Source: Cyclobacteriaceae bacterium
Lineage (GTDB): Bacteria > Bacteroidota > Bacteroidia > Cytophagales > Cyclobacteriaceae
Length of the DNA: 64,000 nt
Reading direction: 5' to 3'
Assembly: GCA_019638275.1 (NCBI GenBank)
Contig: JAHBUC010000001.1
Coordinates: 806,001-870,000 of the forward strand
Below the pieces are notes generated by a model that saw nothing but the letters and a program-made list of their open reading frames with translations, was not told where the DNA came from and ran no database searches. Position 1 is the first letter of the stretch; each line of letters starts with the position of its first letter. Positions 7,274 through 16,002 of the stretch are shown in pieces. The position numbers and the translations under genes are program-made.

Positions 7274-8560
7274 ATGCCAAAACAGACAGTACCAGACATT
7301 GACTTTAACAAGTTTGTAATTGCTGAATTACCAGAACTGTTTAAGGACAAGAAAATAAAGATTAACTACGAATACCAAAGAGGAGACATTTGGAAAAGAA
7401 GACAACAAATTGAATTAATTAATTCTATCAACAAAAGATACTCAATTGGCGTGATCGTTCTTTTTGTTAATGATAATGAGCAATTTGAGATACTTGACGG
7501 TCAACAGAGAATTTTAACGATTAAAAAATATCTTGAAGACAAATTAGAACTTTCCGACACAGATATTATTCCTTACAACGAGTTAGGTGTTCAGGACAAA
7601 GCGCTCCTTAATGCATACTGTGTTTATTACTTGAAACTAAAAAGTCATGATCCGGAAACAAAGGAAGAAGATATTGTACAAACCTTCTTAAGACTTCAAG
7701 AAGGAACACCACTAAATAAGGCCGAAAAAATCAACGCCTACAGAGGCGTATTCAAAGACGCATTCAGAAGGACTCGCGAAGAACACTCAATCTTTAGTTA
7801 TTTCGGGACGGAAAAGCGATTTAGATTTCGTCAGTTGGCAGCTGAATTACTTACAATTGAATTGGAGGGGGACTTTAAAAACAAAATATTTCCCTCACTG
7901 GACCAAGAAACCCTAATTAAGACAATAAAGAAGTATGAAAAATCAGTTAGTGCTAAAAAACTTAAATTTTTCATAGGTAACTTGGACTTCTTAGTTTCAA
8001 GTTTAAACTACTTGTTGACTGGTTTCAAAATAAGAGAAGTTGTTAGTTTTTACTTATTAGTTTCTTATTTGAGACACAATAGAGCGGGAAACGAAGAGCT
8101 AAAAAACGAACTTGCTGAATTCGCTAAATTATTTTTACAAAAACTGAATAGCTTTTCTATCTACGACATCAAACCTCCAAAGGGAATAACAAGAAAAGAA
8201 TTTGATGACTATAAAGCCTACAAGCAAGAAGCAAAGGTACTGACCACTCCGGAATCAATAAAAGCTCGTTTAGAAATTTTAATTTCTGAATTTGACCGGT
8301 TACATGGTATAATTATTAAGGACCCTGAAAGACTTCACGACACAGAACAAAAAAGAGCTCTATTCTTTAGACAACAAGGACTTTGCGGACAATGTCGAAA
8401 ACCCTTGGACTTCAAAAATTCGACTTCACATCATATAATTGCGCACAGCAAAGGTGGACAAACATCGAACCTATCAAATGCCGTTTTGCTCCATGAGAAA
8501 TGTCATTCAAACCTTGAAGCGACCTTGAGAAAGAGCAAGGGACAAGGAAAACTCTTTTGA
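7274..8560 (+). CDS. DUF262 (ParB-like) domain - HNH endonuclease, GmrSD-related
   Basis: I take the ATG at 7274 (MPKQTVPDID, 428 residues), because an upstream TTG at 7244 would read through the intergenic repeat. The N-terminal DUF262 domain has NYEYQRGDIWKRRQQIELIN at residues 31-50 and ILDGQQR at 73-79, the DGQQR core used for NTP hydrolysis in GmrS. A helical middle region follows. The C-terminus is an HNH nuclease: C371-x2-C374, HHI at 386-388, N402, H407, and C410-H411, a zinc-bound HNH form. Family relatives include type IV restriction GmrSD, BrxU and SspE, which cut modified or invading DNA. The gene is AT-rich like the SIR2 gene before it. A cognate methylase or other restriction partner is not present. 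Confidence 0.88.
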   Translation: MPKQTVPDIDFNKFVIAELPELFKDKKIKINYEYQRGDIWKRRQQIELINSINKRYSIGVIVLFVNDNEQFEILDGQQRILTIKKYLEDKLELSDTDIIPYNELGVQDKALLNAYCVYYLKLKSHDPETKEEDIVQTFLRLQEGTPLNKAEKINAYRGVFKDAFRRTREEHSIFSYFGTEKRFRFRQLAAELLTIELEGDFKNKIFPSLDQETLIKTIKKYEKSVSAKKLKFFIGNLDFLVSSLNYLLTGFKIREVVSFYLLVSYLRHNRAGNEELKNELAEFAKLFLQKLNSFSIYDIKPPKGITRKEFDDYKAYKQEAKVLTTPESIKARLEILISEFDRLHGIIIKDPERLHDTEQKRALFFRQQGLCGQCRKPLDFKNSTSHHIIAHSKGGQTSNLSNAVLLHEKCHSNLEATLRKSKGQGKLF

Positions 8561-8662
8561 ATGACAACTGCCGGAAATACCGTGTTTAAGTAATTTCGAG
8601 TTTTTGTGTCCCTATTTAAATTGGTTTCTTTTATTCTCCGCAGAGTGTCCTGGAGGGCACTC

Positions 8663-8723
8663 CTTGCCTTTGTTGGTGTTGCGCGTTGGTGTGCGTGAAG
8701 GATCACCAACAACATGAAGAGCT
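8663..8723. repeat. 61-bp dispersed repeat, copy 1
   Basis: This unit and the one at 8751 differ at only six of 61 positions. The unit contains the inverted arms TGTTGGTG and CACCAACA, so each copy can fold into a hairpin. It is located after the SIR2/DUF262 island, on the side of the next native-looking gene. Short ORFs across it are repeat artefacts. The rest of the 295-bp spacer 8561-8855 shows no gene. Confidence 0.8.
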
Positions 8724-8750
8724 ACAAAACGCTGGCAAGCATATATCCAG

Positions 8751-8811
8751 CTTGCCTTTGTTGGTGTTGTGCGATGGTATGCGTGAAGGATTACCAACAA
8801 CAAGAAGAACT
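8751..8811. repeat. 61-bp dispersed repeat, copy 2
   Basis: This is the second copy, 88 bp downstream of the first, in the same orientation. Its right arm has TACCAACA, which keeps the stem through a G-T pair. Structure appears preserved while sequence drifts, as expected for an element selected as a hairpin or spread recently. Confidence 0.8.
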
Positions 8812-8855
8812 GAGTTAATAAGGTTATTTGAAAAGTAGTACACCGCAGCGTCCTC

Positions 8856-9776
8856 TTACACCTCAAACCCGCTTTTTCTCAAATAATACAGGTGCTGGCG
8901 TGACATGTGCAGCAGCATTTCTTTTTCAGTCATGGGAATGTCGCGGTTAAAGCTGCCTACAATTACATCTATTTCATTTCGTTCGTAAGCCTGCTTTTCA
9001 GTATTGTACAAATAGGTTGTGCAGGTGCCTGTGTTAAATTCTTCCATTTCGTTCCAGTATGATTTTCCTTCTTCCCGCATTTGGCGCAACACTTCTTTGG
9101 CCAGCTCGGGTCCACACAGGTCTTTGTTCACCTGTTCACCTAAGATTTTTTTAAACATATCTTCCTGGTCCATGGGTTCTTGTTCGCCCACTACAAAAGC
9201 CTTTTCCCATTCCAGGTCTTCTTCATCCCTGCGTTTCTCATCCTGGTACTCATGTAACAGTTGGTTCCATGCCATGTTGGTTAAAATCGATTTATGAAGG
9301 ATCACATCCGAGGCCTGGTTGATGGCTACATAAATGTGCGTTTCAAATTCCGGAGTTTGTCGCCTGTACAGAATCCAAACCAGCATGTTGAACACCGAAG
9401 TGAATACCAGCCGAACGTGGAGCGGCAAGACTCTATCCCAGTCCTTATTCTGCAGGGGTTGCATGCAGGTGTGCAGCATGGGTGTTAGGGTAGCATCACT
9501 TTTCATTAACGGTATGGGATTACCAGTGGTCTTTTCTTTTGCCGCGGCATAACTTCGTTCAATTTTTTCAAGTGCCCGAATGAGAAAGGCAACATCGATA
9601 TTATCAGTGCCGCGTTTCAACCGGTTCTCATCCGTAATCAGGTCATTCAGTTTTTTGAGGTCTGCCGGATTATTCTTGAAATGATTTTCCCAAACCGGCA
9701 TAGCCAGTTTGCTTAGTCGGATGGCGATCTTCAATTGGGCTTCGTCAGCTAGGTTACCACAGAATGTTTCGAGCAT
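8856..9776 (-). CDS. Hypothetical protein, alpha-helical, soluble
   Basis: I do not recognise this 306-residue protein. It begins MLETFCGNLADEAQLKIAIR, has no signal peptide or convincing membrane segment, and is rich in charged helices. Its middle (about residues 180-215) is strikingly acidic, with EYQDEKRRDEEDLEWEKAF. The tail has EKEMLLHMSRQHLYYLRKSG. Base composition matches the surrounding chromosome rather than the AT-rich island on its left. It converges with the DUF262-HNH gene and is divergent from the GH3 gene, so it is probably a single-gene transcript. Codon use and length support a real gene; no function can be offered. Confidence 0.7.
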   Translation of the reverse strand: MLETFCGNLADEAQLKIAIRLSKLAMPVWENHFKNNPADLKKLNDLITDENRLKRGTDNIDVAFLIRALEKIERSYAAAKEKTTGNPIPLMKSDATLTPMLHTCMQPLQNKDWDRVLPLHVRLVFTSVFNMLVWILYRRQTPEFETHIYVAINQASDVILHKSILTNMAWNQLLHEYQDEKRRDEEDLEWEKAFVVGEQEPMDQEDMFKKILGEQVNKDLCGPELAKEVLRQMREEGKSYWNEMEEFNTGTCTTYLYNTEKQAYERNEIDVIVGSFNRDIPMTEKEMLLHMSRQHLYYLRKSGFEV

Positions 9777-9874
9777 GGGATTTCGGTTTGATCAATTTAA
9801 TTAAAGTTACTTTGTAAAATTCTTTTTATCTAGAGGGGTATTTACCCAACAGATCACTCAAAACCGAACCCGTG

Positions 9875-12565
9875 ATGCCTGTAAACCGGAAACTGAATCG
9901 GATAATTATCCTCGCTACCATGTTGATACTTGGGATTTCCTGTTCAACGGATGATGTGGTCGTGTATAAAAATCCTGATTTTTCAGTCGAAGAGCGCGTA
10001 GAAGACCTGTTAGCCAGGATGACACTGGAAGAAAAGTTCTGGCAATTGTTTATGATCCCAGGGGATTTATCAGATGGCAGGGAAAAGTATAAGCACGGCA
10101 TATTTGGTTTTCAGGTAGCCACAAAGGGAAAGTCGGAAGGTGAAGCAGAGCAAGTGTTGGAATATGCTGGTGGCGGAACTGCGCGTGAAGCGGCCGAACA
10201 GATAAATGAAATTCAAAAATATTTTGTTGAAGAAACCCGTTTGGGTATTCCCATCATTCCGTTTGATGAAGCCCTGCACGGATTGGTGCGCGAAGATGCC
10301 ACGGTGTTTCCGCAAGCCATAGCCCTTGCGGCTACATGGGATACGCTGTTGATGCGTAACGTGGCTAAAGCGATTGCACAGGAAACCAAAGTCAGGGGCA
10401 TCCGCCAAATTCTTTCACCGGTAATGAACATCGCACGCGATGTACGGTGGGGCAGAACGGAGGAGACCTATGGTGAAGATCCCTTTCTCACCACGCAAAT
10501 GGCGGTAGCGTATGTGAAACAATTTGAAAAGCTGGGAATCATCACCACACCAAAACATTTTGCAGCCAATGTTGGCGATGGTGGCCGCGACAGTTACCCG
10601 ATTCATTTTAATGAACGGTTGCTGGAAGAAATTTATTTCCCGGCTTTTAAGGCGTGCATTCAACAGGGCGGGTCGCAGTCGGTTATGACTGCATATAACT
10701 CCGTTGATGGCCGGCCCGCCACGGCAAGCAACTGGCTGCTGAATGAAAAGCTTAAAAAAGAATGGGGCTTTGATGGCTTTGTTATTTCTGACGCCTCGGC
10801 AACAGGTGGAGCAAACGTGTTGCACTTTACCGCCACCGATTATGCCGATGCCACCAAGCAAGCCATTGAAAACGGACTCGATGTGATCTTTCAAACTTCG
10901 TACGATCATTATCCGCTTTTCTATGAAGCGTTTGAGAAGGGAATGATTGATGAAGGCGTGATTGATAATGCCGTGCGCAGGGTGTTGCGGACAAAATTCA
11001 AACTGGGGTTGTTTGAAAACCCGTATGTGGATGTGGATGAGACTAAGCAACAAACTGAAACTGCCGGTAACCGGTTGCTGGCAAGAAAAGCATTTCAGGA
11101 ATCAATTGTTTTGTTAAAAAATGAGAAACAAATACTGCCATTAAGCAAAAGCATAAAGTCTGTTGCTATTATTGGAACTGATGCCATTGAAGCGCGACCG
11201 GGTGGTTACTCCGGTCCCGGAAATAATCCGGTAAGCATCCTGCAGGGGATAAAAAATAAAGTCGGCAGTACAGTGACTGTTAATTATGCTGGCGGTTGCG
11301 GCCGCACTTCCGTAACACATGTTGCCATACCCGCAGAAAATTTGTTTCATTATGTTGATGGGGGCAAAGAAGCAGGGTTGCTGGGAACGTATTTCAACAA
11401 CATAACCCTTGAAGGTGAACCGGCATTAACACGCGTTGATCGGGTAATCGATTTTCAATGGACGCTGTTTTCTCCTGATCAGAAAAAGATTAATCCAGAC
11501 TATTACGCAGCACGGTGGGCGGGAAAATTACTGGCGCCTGAGACCGGTATGTTTGATATTGGATTGGAAGGCGATGATGGATACCGGCTCTATATAAATG
11601 ATGTGCTGGAGATTGATAATTGGCGGAAACAGACGTATCAGCGCATCACGAAGCCATATGCCTTTGAGAAGGGAAAGGAGTACGATATTAAGCTGGAGTT
11701 TTTTGAAACCGTTGGAAATGTTCGATTAAGATTGATCTGGAATGTTGGCGTGGAGCTCAAGGCTAAACAGAAAATCAAACAGGCTGTCGATATAGCCCGC
11801 AATAGTGATGTGGTTATAGTTGTTGCCGGAATTGAAGAGGGGGAATTCAGAGATCGTGCATTTCTTTCATTGCCGGGGCATCAGGAAGAACTGATTGAAC
11901 AGGTTGCAGCAACTGGAAAACCGGTGGTTGTGGTACTGGTAGGTGGGAGTGCTGTCACGATGACCCGTTGGATTAACCAGGTACATTCCATTCTGGATGT
12001 ATGGTATCCAGGTGATGAGGGGGGTAATGCCATAGCCGATGTATTGTTTGGAGACTATAATCCTGCCGGCAGGTTGCCCGTTACGTTTCCGGTTCATGAG
12101 GCACAGTTGCCGTTGTACTACAATCACAAACCTACCGGACGAGGCGATGATTACTATAACCTGACGGGGAAACCACTTTTTCCTTTCGGATTTGGATTAA
12201 GTTACACCACCTTCAACTACCACAAGTTGGAGATGGATAAAACGGAAATCAGAAAAGATGAAAACGTTCAGGTGCGCTTTCAGGTAACCAACACCGGTGA
12301 TTATGATGGCGATGAAGTGGTGCAATTGTATGTAAAAGACCTGGTTGCCTCTGTAGCGCGACCTGTTATAGAATTAAAAGGATTTCAACGCATTCATTTA
12401 AAGCGCGGTGAGACCAAAGAAATCAGTTTTACCATTACGCCAGATATGCTCAGTATGTTGGATGAAAAGTTGGAACAAGTTGTAGAGCCCGGAGCATTCA
12501 GGATAATGATTGGCGGGTCATCCAACGATATCCGGCTGCGAACTGTACTGAACGTGACCGACTGA
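9875..12565 (+). CDS. Glycoside hydrolase family 3 lipoprotein with PA14 insert
   Basis: The protein is 896 residues from the ATG at 9875 (a GTG immediately precedes it). The N-terminus ends in the lipobox LGISC, giving a lipidated Cys at about residue 23, so the enzyme is anchored in an envelope membrane. The GH3 N-terminal barrel (about 35-330) includes TPKHFAANVGDGGRD and GFVISDASATGG, where D306 is the expected nucleophile. The GH3 C-terminal domain is interrupted by a PA14 module (about 500-630: GLLGTYFNNITLEGEP...DDGYRLYIND). A fibronectin type III-like domain follows (about 795-895). This is the beta-glucosidase/xylosidase architecture used on plant or microbial glycans; the PA14 module probably shapes substrate specificity. 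There is no susCD pair nearby. Confidence 0.93.
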   Translation: MPVNRKLNRIIILATMLILGISCSTDDVVVYKNPDFSVEERVEDLLARMTLEEKFWQLFMIPGDLSDGREKYKHGIFGFQVATKGKSEGEAEQVLEYAGGGTAREAAEQINEIQKYFVEETRLGIPIIPFDEALHGLVREDATVFPQAIALAATWDTLLMRNVAKAIAQETKVRGIRQILSPVMNIARDVRWGRTEETYGEDPFLTTQMAVAYVKQFEKLGIITTPKHFAANVGDGGRDSYPIHFNERLLEEIYFPAFKACIQQGGSQSVMTAYNSVDGRPATASNWLLNEKLKKEWGFDGFVISDASATGGANVLHFTATDYADATKQAIENGLDVIFQTSYDHYPLFYEAFEKGMIDEGVIDNAVRRVLRTKFKLGLFENPYVDVDETKQQTETAGNRLLARKAFQESIVLLKNEKQILPLSKSIKSVAIIGTDAIEARPGGYSGPGNNPVSILQGIKNKVGSTVTVNYAGGCGRTSVTHVAIPAENLFHYVDGGKEAGLLGTYFNNITLEGEPALTRVDRVIDFQWTLFSPDQKKINPDYYAARWAGKLLAPETGMFDIGLEGDDGYRLYINDVLEIDNWRKQTYQRITKPYAFEKGKEYDIKLEFFETVGNVRLRLIWNVGVELKAKQKIKQAVDIARNSDVVIVVAGIEEGEFRDRAFLSLPGHQEELIEQVAATGKPVVVVLVGGSAVTMTRWINQVHSILDVWYPGDEGGNAIADVLFGDYNPAGRLPVTFPVHEAQLPLYYNHKPTGRGDDYYNLTGKPLFPFGFGLSYTTFNYHKLEMDKTEIRKDENVQVRFQVTNTGDYDGDEVVQLYVKDLVASVARPVIELKGFQRIHLKRGETKEISFTITPDMLSMLDEKLEQVVEPGAFRIMIGGSSNDIRLRTVLNVTD

Positions 12566-12584
12566 TTGCTTTGAAAATAATCTG

Positions 12585-12960
12585 TTAATTCTCAGCGAAC
12601 TGCTTTTCACCCACCAGGTTTTCATCAATCACTTGCTTGAATACATGCTTGGGTAACGCACCGGGTTGCATGGCAGGTTGACCGTTTACCGGGATGAATA
12701 AAAACGTAGGAATGCTGCGAATACCAAACACAGCCGATAATTCCTGTTCGGCCTCGGTATCTACTTTATAGATAACGATTTTACCTTCGTATTCTTTGCC
12801 GAGTTCTTCCAAAATAGGCGATACCATTTTTGCAAGGCCCGCACCAATCGGCATAAAAATCGATGATGGCCGGTAAGGTGCCTTTATAGTTCCATTCCTT
12901 TTCGGTTTCGTAGTTAAAAATCTTGTTTTTAAATTCTTCAGTTGTCAGTTTGATCGTCAT
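12585..12960 (-). pseudogene. Thioredoxin, interrupted by a single-base frameshift
   Basis: The ATG at 12960 opens MTIKLTTEEFKNKIF and reads to the active site DFYADWCGPCK. The frame is then lost at a run of five A (plus-strand TTTTT at 12827-12831). In the next frame the rest of a normal thioredoxin continues: MVSPILEELGKEYEGKI, KVDTEAEQELSAVFGIRSIP with the cis-proline, then the C-terminus at 12585. Removing one A restores an uninterrupted protein of about 125 residues with WCGPCKMVSPIL. Both halves are well conserved, so the break is either very recent or a homopolymer sequencing error. As written, the product would stop soon after the CGPC motif. Confidence 0.85.
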
Positions 12961-13063
12961 GATACTGGTTTTGTGGTACAAAGATCGCAATCATGGGCTG
13001 TTTATTTTGTGACTTGTGTCACGGTTTTGCCGATGTGTAATCTACGGTAAACAACACGGGTGG

Positions 13064-13112
13064 GATAAAAAAAATTCATCGCAGAAGCCTATGCGAAGAC
13101 CTTGCGATGAAT
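13064..13112 (-). terminator. Intrinsic terminator of the 13136 lipoprotein gene
   Basis: ATTCATCGC (13074-13082) pairs perfectly with GCGATGAAT (13104-13112). On the minus strand the stem is followed by a run of T (plus-strand A tract just before 13074). It sits 24 bp beyond the stop at 13136. Confidence 0.7.
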
Positions 13113-13135
13113 AATTGGAAATATTTTATCACGTG

Positions 13136-14074
13136 CTATTCAGCCAACTCCATATCCCAATAAGCCGTCCACAGGCAAAGCATCTTTAAATCATACCGCA
13201 CTTTCATGATGGCAATGGATGCTTCCACCTGATCGTCATGGTTGAAGCCTTGGCTGATGACCAGATCAAGTCCGCCTAAGTATTCAAAGAAAGCTTTCCT
13301 GCGAATGATATCGCGATCGAGCCCTCCGCTTGTAGTGGGGATTACTTCCGTTTCCAGCCACTCCAGGTATAGTTCCTCGGCTTTCGTAGCGTTAGCGGCC
13401 TCTCTTACTTTTTGAATGGCGGGTAGTAACAAGGCTACAGGAACAGGCGGCAACTGTGCGATGTTAAGCGCATCGTTCAATGCTTGGGTCCGTTCCGTAT
13501 CGGATAGCTTAAGATCCAATAAAATATCAGCCAGCTTGGTGGCACTTTTTATTTCTTCATAATTCAAAGAGAATTCTTCCATAGGAACAGAATGGCTTTC
13601 ATTATCCAGTACCAGATTTTTCATAATGTACCAGCGTTCAGTGTCTGCGCTCTTCTTTTTTAATCGTTCGAGCACTGCTGCGCGGTAGGCTTCAACAGAA
13701 TTTTCCTGTAACAACAACGCTTTCTTTTCCTCAAGCGATTCACCCTCAATGTCAGGTATCTTTAGGAAATAGTCAGCGGCCGCTTCACCGTGTTTTTGTG
13801 TAACAGCCTTTTCAAAAGCTTCGTTACTTTTCTCAAACATTTTGGCAACAAACTCAGCCTGGTCACCACCTGATTTCCGGCAAGTTAAAATAGCCTCTTT
13901 ATGAGCTGTTTCAGTCAATGCCTGATAAGCAGCCACCAGGATCTCGTGGTTCTTGTCAATTTCCAGTAACGTACGATCCACAACTGCCTGTTCGTTGAGT
14001 TTTACCTCAGGATCAGTTTCACACGCGCAAAGTACCAACACCATAGCCATAGACAGAAAGAATAGGTTCTTCAT
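13136..14074 (-). CDS. Hypothetical lipoprotein, alpha-helical
   Basis: The protein has 312 residues. MKNLFFLSMAMVLVLCAC is a lipoprotein signal; the lipidated cysteine is at about residue 16 or 18 (LCAC leaves the exact one open). The mature part is almost entirely charged amphipathic helix without transmembrane segments. I recognise no domain. Conserved-looking features are LLPAIQKVREAANATKAEEL and the Trp-rich end (LCLWTAYWDMELAE). It is flanked by its own terminator downstream and another hairpin upstream, suggesting a monocistronic unit. It is probably exposed on the periplasmic face or the cell surface; the role is unknown. Confidence 0.7.
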   Translation of the reverse strand: MKNLFFLSMAMVLVLCACETDPEVKLNEQAVVDRTLLEIDKNHEILVAAYQALTETAHKEAILTCRKSGGDQAEFVAKMFEKSNEAFEKAVTQKHGEAAADYFLKIPDIEGESLEEKKALLLQENSVEAYRAAVLERLKKKSADTERWYIMKNLVLDNESHSVPMEEFSLNYEEIKSATKLADILLDLKLSDTERTQALNDALNIAQLPPVPVALLLPAIQKVREAANATKAEELYLEWLETEVIPTTSGGLDRDIIRRKAFFEYLGGLDLVISQGFNHDDQVEASIAIMKVRYDLKMLCLWTAYWDMELAE

Positions 14075-14229
14075 ATTTTTTTGTGTTTGGTTGATTATGG
14101 CCGAAAAGTAGGGGGGAATGCCCTATTCTATTTCAGACAATTCACCTATGCCCGTCCTGAATTGATGAAAGCCCGGTATGATTTGATGGCGAGAGTGCTA
14201 AGGCAGGGTACTATTGCTGTTTCATGAAA

Positions 14230-14282
14230 ATAAAAACAGGCAAATCAGTCAGGTTAAACGCCTGACGACTTGCCTGTTTACG
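14230..14282 (-). terminator. Strong double-stem terminator of the DUF2807 gene
   Basis: The outer stem is AAACAGGCAA (14234-14243) with TTGCCTGTTT (14270-14279). The inner stem is GTCAGG (14248-14253) with CCTGAC (14261-14266). On the minus strand a T-rich stretch follows. It lies 20 bp past the stop of the DUF2807 gene. Confidence 0.75.
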
Positions 14283-14300
14283 CTTTTAAAGCACAAGACG

Positions 14301-15017
14301 CTATTCCTTAATCAGGGAACTCCCGCCTGTTACCGTTGGGTGAACATCCGGATCACCTGAATATCGCACACTGCTTGCACCACTTACGTTTACATCCAGT
14401 CGGTTGCTTACCGATACGCGTGCTGTGCTGGCACCTGAAACATCAAGCCAGGCATCTTCTGCTGAAAAGTTTCGGGCTTTCAACTCGCTGGCACCCGATA
14501 CCGTGGCGTGCAACAGGGTGCCGGTTCCCAACAGGTCAAGTTTGGAGGCGCCTGAAATATTTAGTTTCACATTAGAAAAACCAGGATAAACCTTGCTAAC
14601 CGATGCACCCGAAAGAATTAATTCAAACTCTTCTTGTCGTTCAAAACCCTGAACATCCGAAACACTGGCGCCAGAAAAGTTTGCACCGGCCAAATCGGGC
14701 ATGGTAATGTGAAGCGTGGTGGTGTGCCTGCGGTTGGCGTGGCGATCGTAATAGGCCACAAGTGTGGAACCGTTCTTGAAAACCACCAGGTCATCGAGGT
14801 TGCGTACATCACCGGTAGCTTCTACCGAGAAGGTGGCCCCTTGCCGAACGATAATGGTAAAGGCACTGCCCATTTCAAGGCGGTTAAAGTTTTCAGTGGT
14901 AAAGGTGCGTTCACCGTATTGTAACGGGCCGGGGTCGTCAATGCCACAGCCGGTAAAAAGAAGGGTACTTGCAAATAAGGTTAGGATAAGGATGGGGTTT
15001 TTAAGATTTGTTTTCAT
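14301..15017 (-). CDS. Head-GIN domain (DUF2807) lipoprotein, putative adhesin
   Basis: The protein has about 238 residues from the ATG at 15017; a start six codons upstream is possible. The N-terminus has a lipobox LLFTGC with the lipidated Cys at about residue 24. The rest is a DUF2807 right-handed beta helix: FNRLEMGSAFTIIVRQG, then repeated NFSGAS / ILSGAS / NISGAS / TVSGAS / DVSGAS / NVSGAS turns roughly every 20 residues. Proteins of this family are common, surface-exposed and of unknown function in Bacteroidota; adhesin and GIN labels come from fold similarity only. It has its own terminator and probably stands alone. The family assignment is secure. Confidence 0.88.
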   Translation of the reverse strand: MKTNLKNPILILTLFASTLLFTGCGIDDPGPLQYGERTFTTENFNRLEMGSAFTIIVRQGATFSVEATGDVRNLDDLVVFKNGSTLVAYYDRHANRRHTTTLHITMPDLAGANFSGASVSDVQGFERQEEFELILSGASVSKVYPGFSNVKLNISGASKLDLLGTGTLLHATVSGASELKARNFSAEDAWLDVSGASTARVSVSNRLDVNVSGASSVRYSGDPDVHPTVTGGSSLIKE

Positions 15018-15242
15018 AAAGGATAGAATGTTCAAGTCGTGGGTATGACAACTAACAACAGGTTTACCCCCAATCGGGTGTAAATTTTTTTCTAAATAAA
15101 TACTGAGGAGTGGGATTGGATAGGTACTGCTGATATACGGGCAGTATTAGATTAGGTTTTTCCTGCATTCAAAAAAAATATGCCTTGGTCGTAGGGGTGC
15201 CTTTGTTTTCACTTGTCATGGTATCAAAAAAGCAGAAATACT

Positions 15243-15863
15243 ATGAAAAAGACAGTAATCCTCATTATTACCTTGTTTACCGCAGCACTAACCTATGCCC
15301 AATCCGATATTCAAACTGTATTTAACAGCTCACGGGTTACGGGCTATGGTGCCCTAACCAATAAGTTCACCTCCATCCGTGGCGAATATGCCAATATTGT
15401 TGGAGGTTATGGCGGTGTATTTATTGATCGCAAAATTATGTTGGGCGTTGGTGGGTTCGCCACCACAAACAATATATCAGTACCAACTGAATATAGTGGC
15501 GCACCCGGTCTGCCCTTGAGCTATGGGTATGTGCAATCAGGCCTGGTAACCGAATGGGTAGTGGCTTCCAACAAACCGGTTCACCTGGTGCTATCCATGT
15601 TTGCGGGCGCAGGTTTTTCGTATCAGTATGAACATTGGGCGCACTCCGATTATGATTGGGAGGGAATGCATCGCATTTACGATCAGCAGTGGTCTTTTGT
15701 AATGGAGCCGGGTGCACAATTGGAAATCAACTTGTTCCGTTGGATGCGCATGAGTCCGGGCATCAGCTACCGCAGTGCCCACAACAGCGATGGCCGTGGG
15801 TTAAGCGACAAAGACCTGAGCGACTGGAGTTATAATTTTACATTGAAGTTTGGGAAGTTTTAA
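15243..15863 (+). CDS. Small outer-membrane beta-barrel-like protein
   Basis: Start chosen at the ATG 15243, which opens the signal peptide MKKTVILIITLFTAALTYAQ (206 residues in all). The mature part alternates polar and hydrophobic residues typical of a beta barrel, with glycine-rich hairpins (IVGGYGGVFIDRKIMLGVGG), several aromatic girdle residues and a terminal strand YNFTLKFGKF ending in phenylalanine, the classical outer-membrane assembly signal. I do not recognise a named family. It is probably an outer-membrane protein of 8-10 strands. It is followed at 16003 by another secreted protein on the same strand. Confidence 0.7.
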   Translation: MKKTVILIITLFTAALTYAQSDIQTVFNSSRVTGYGALTNKFTSIRGEYANIVGGYGGVFIDRKIMLGVGGFATTNNISVPTEYSGAPGLPLSYGYVQSGLVTEWVVASNKPVHLVLSMFAGAGFSYQYEHWAHSDYDWEGMHRIYDQQWSFVMEPGAQLEINLFRWMRMSPGISYRSAHNSDGRGLSDKDLSDWSYNFTLKFGKF

Positions 15864-16002
15864 TTCATTTTTTTTCAATCGTGATCCTATATCTGAAGAT
15901 TTGGATCATGATTTTTTTTGTAAGTTAACGGGACACAAATGCCAGCCGTTTTTGGTCGACTATGTGTTACGTTTAAAAAGTTGTCCCCAAACTTCAAAAA
16001 AA

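Noticed and set aside
8663..8811. CRISPR array (short repeats near a defence gene)
   Set aside because: Only two copies of 61 bp with 27-bp gap and no cas genes; it does not fit array structure.
8503..8866. Two overlapping minus-strand ORFs with similar LLVILHA..RTTPTKA peptides
   Set aside because: They arise from the duplicated 61-bp repeat; no independent coding features.
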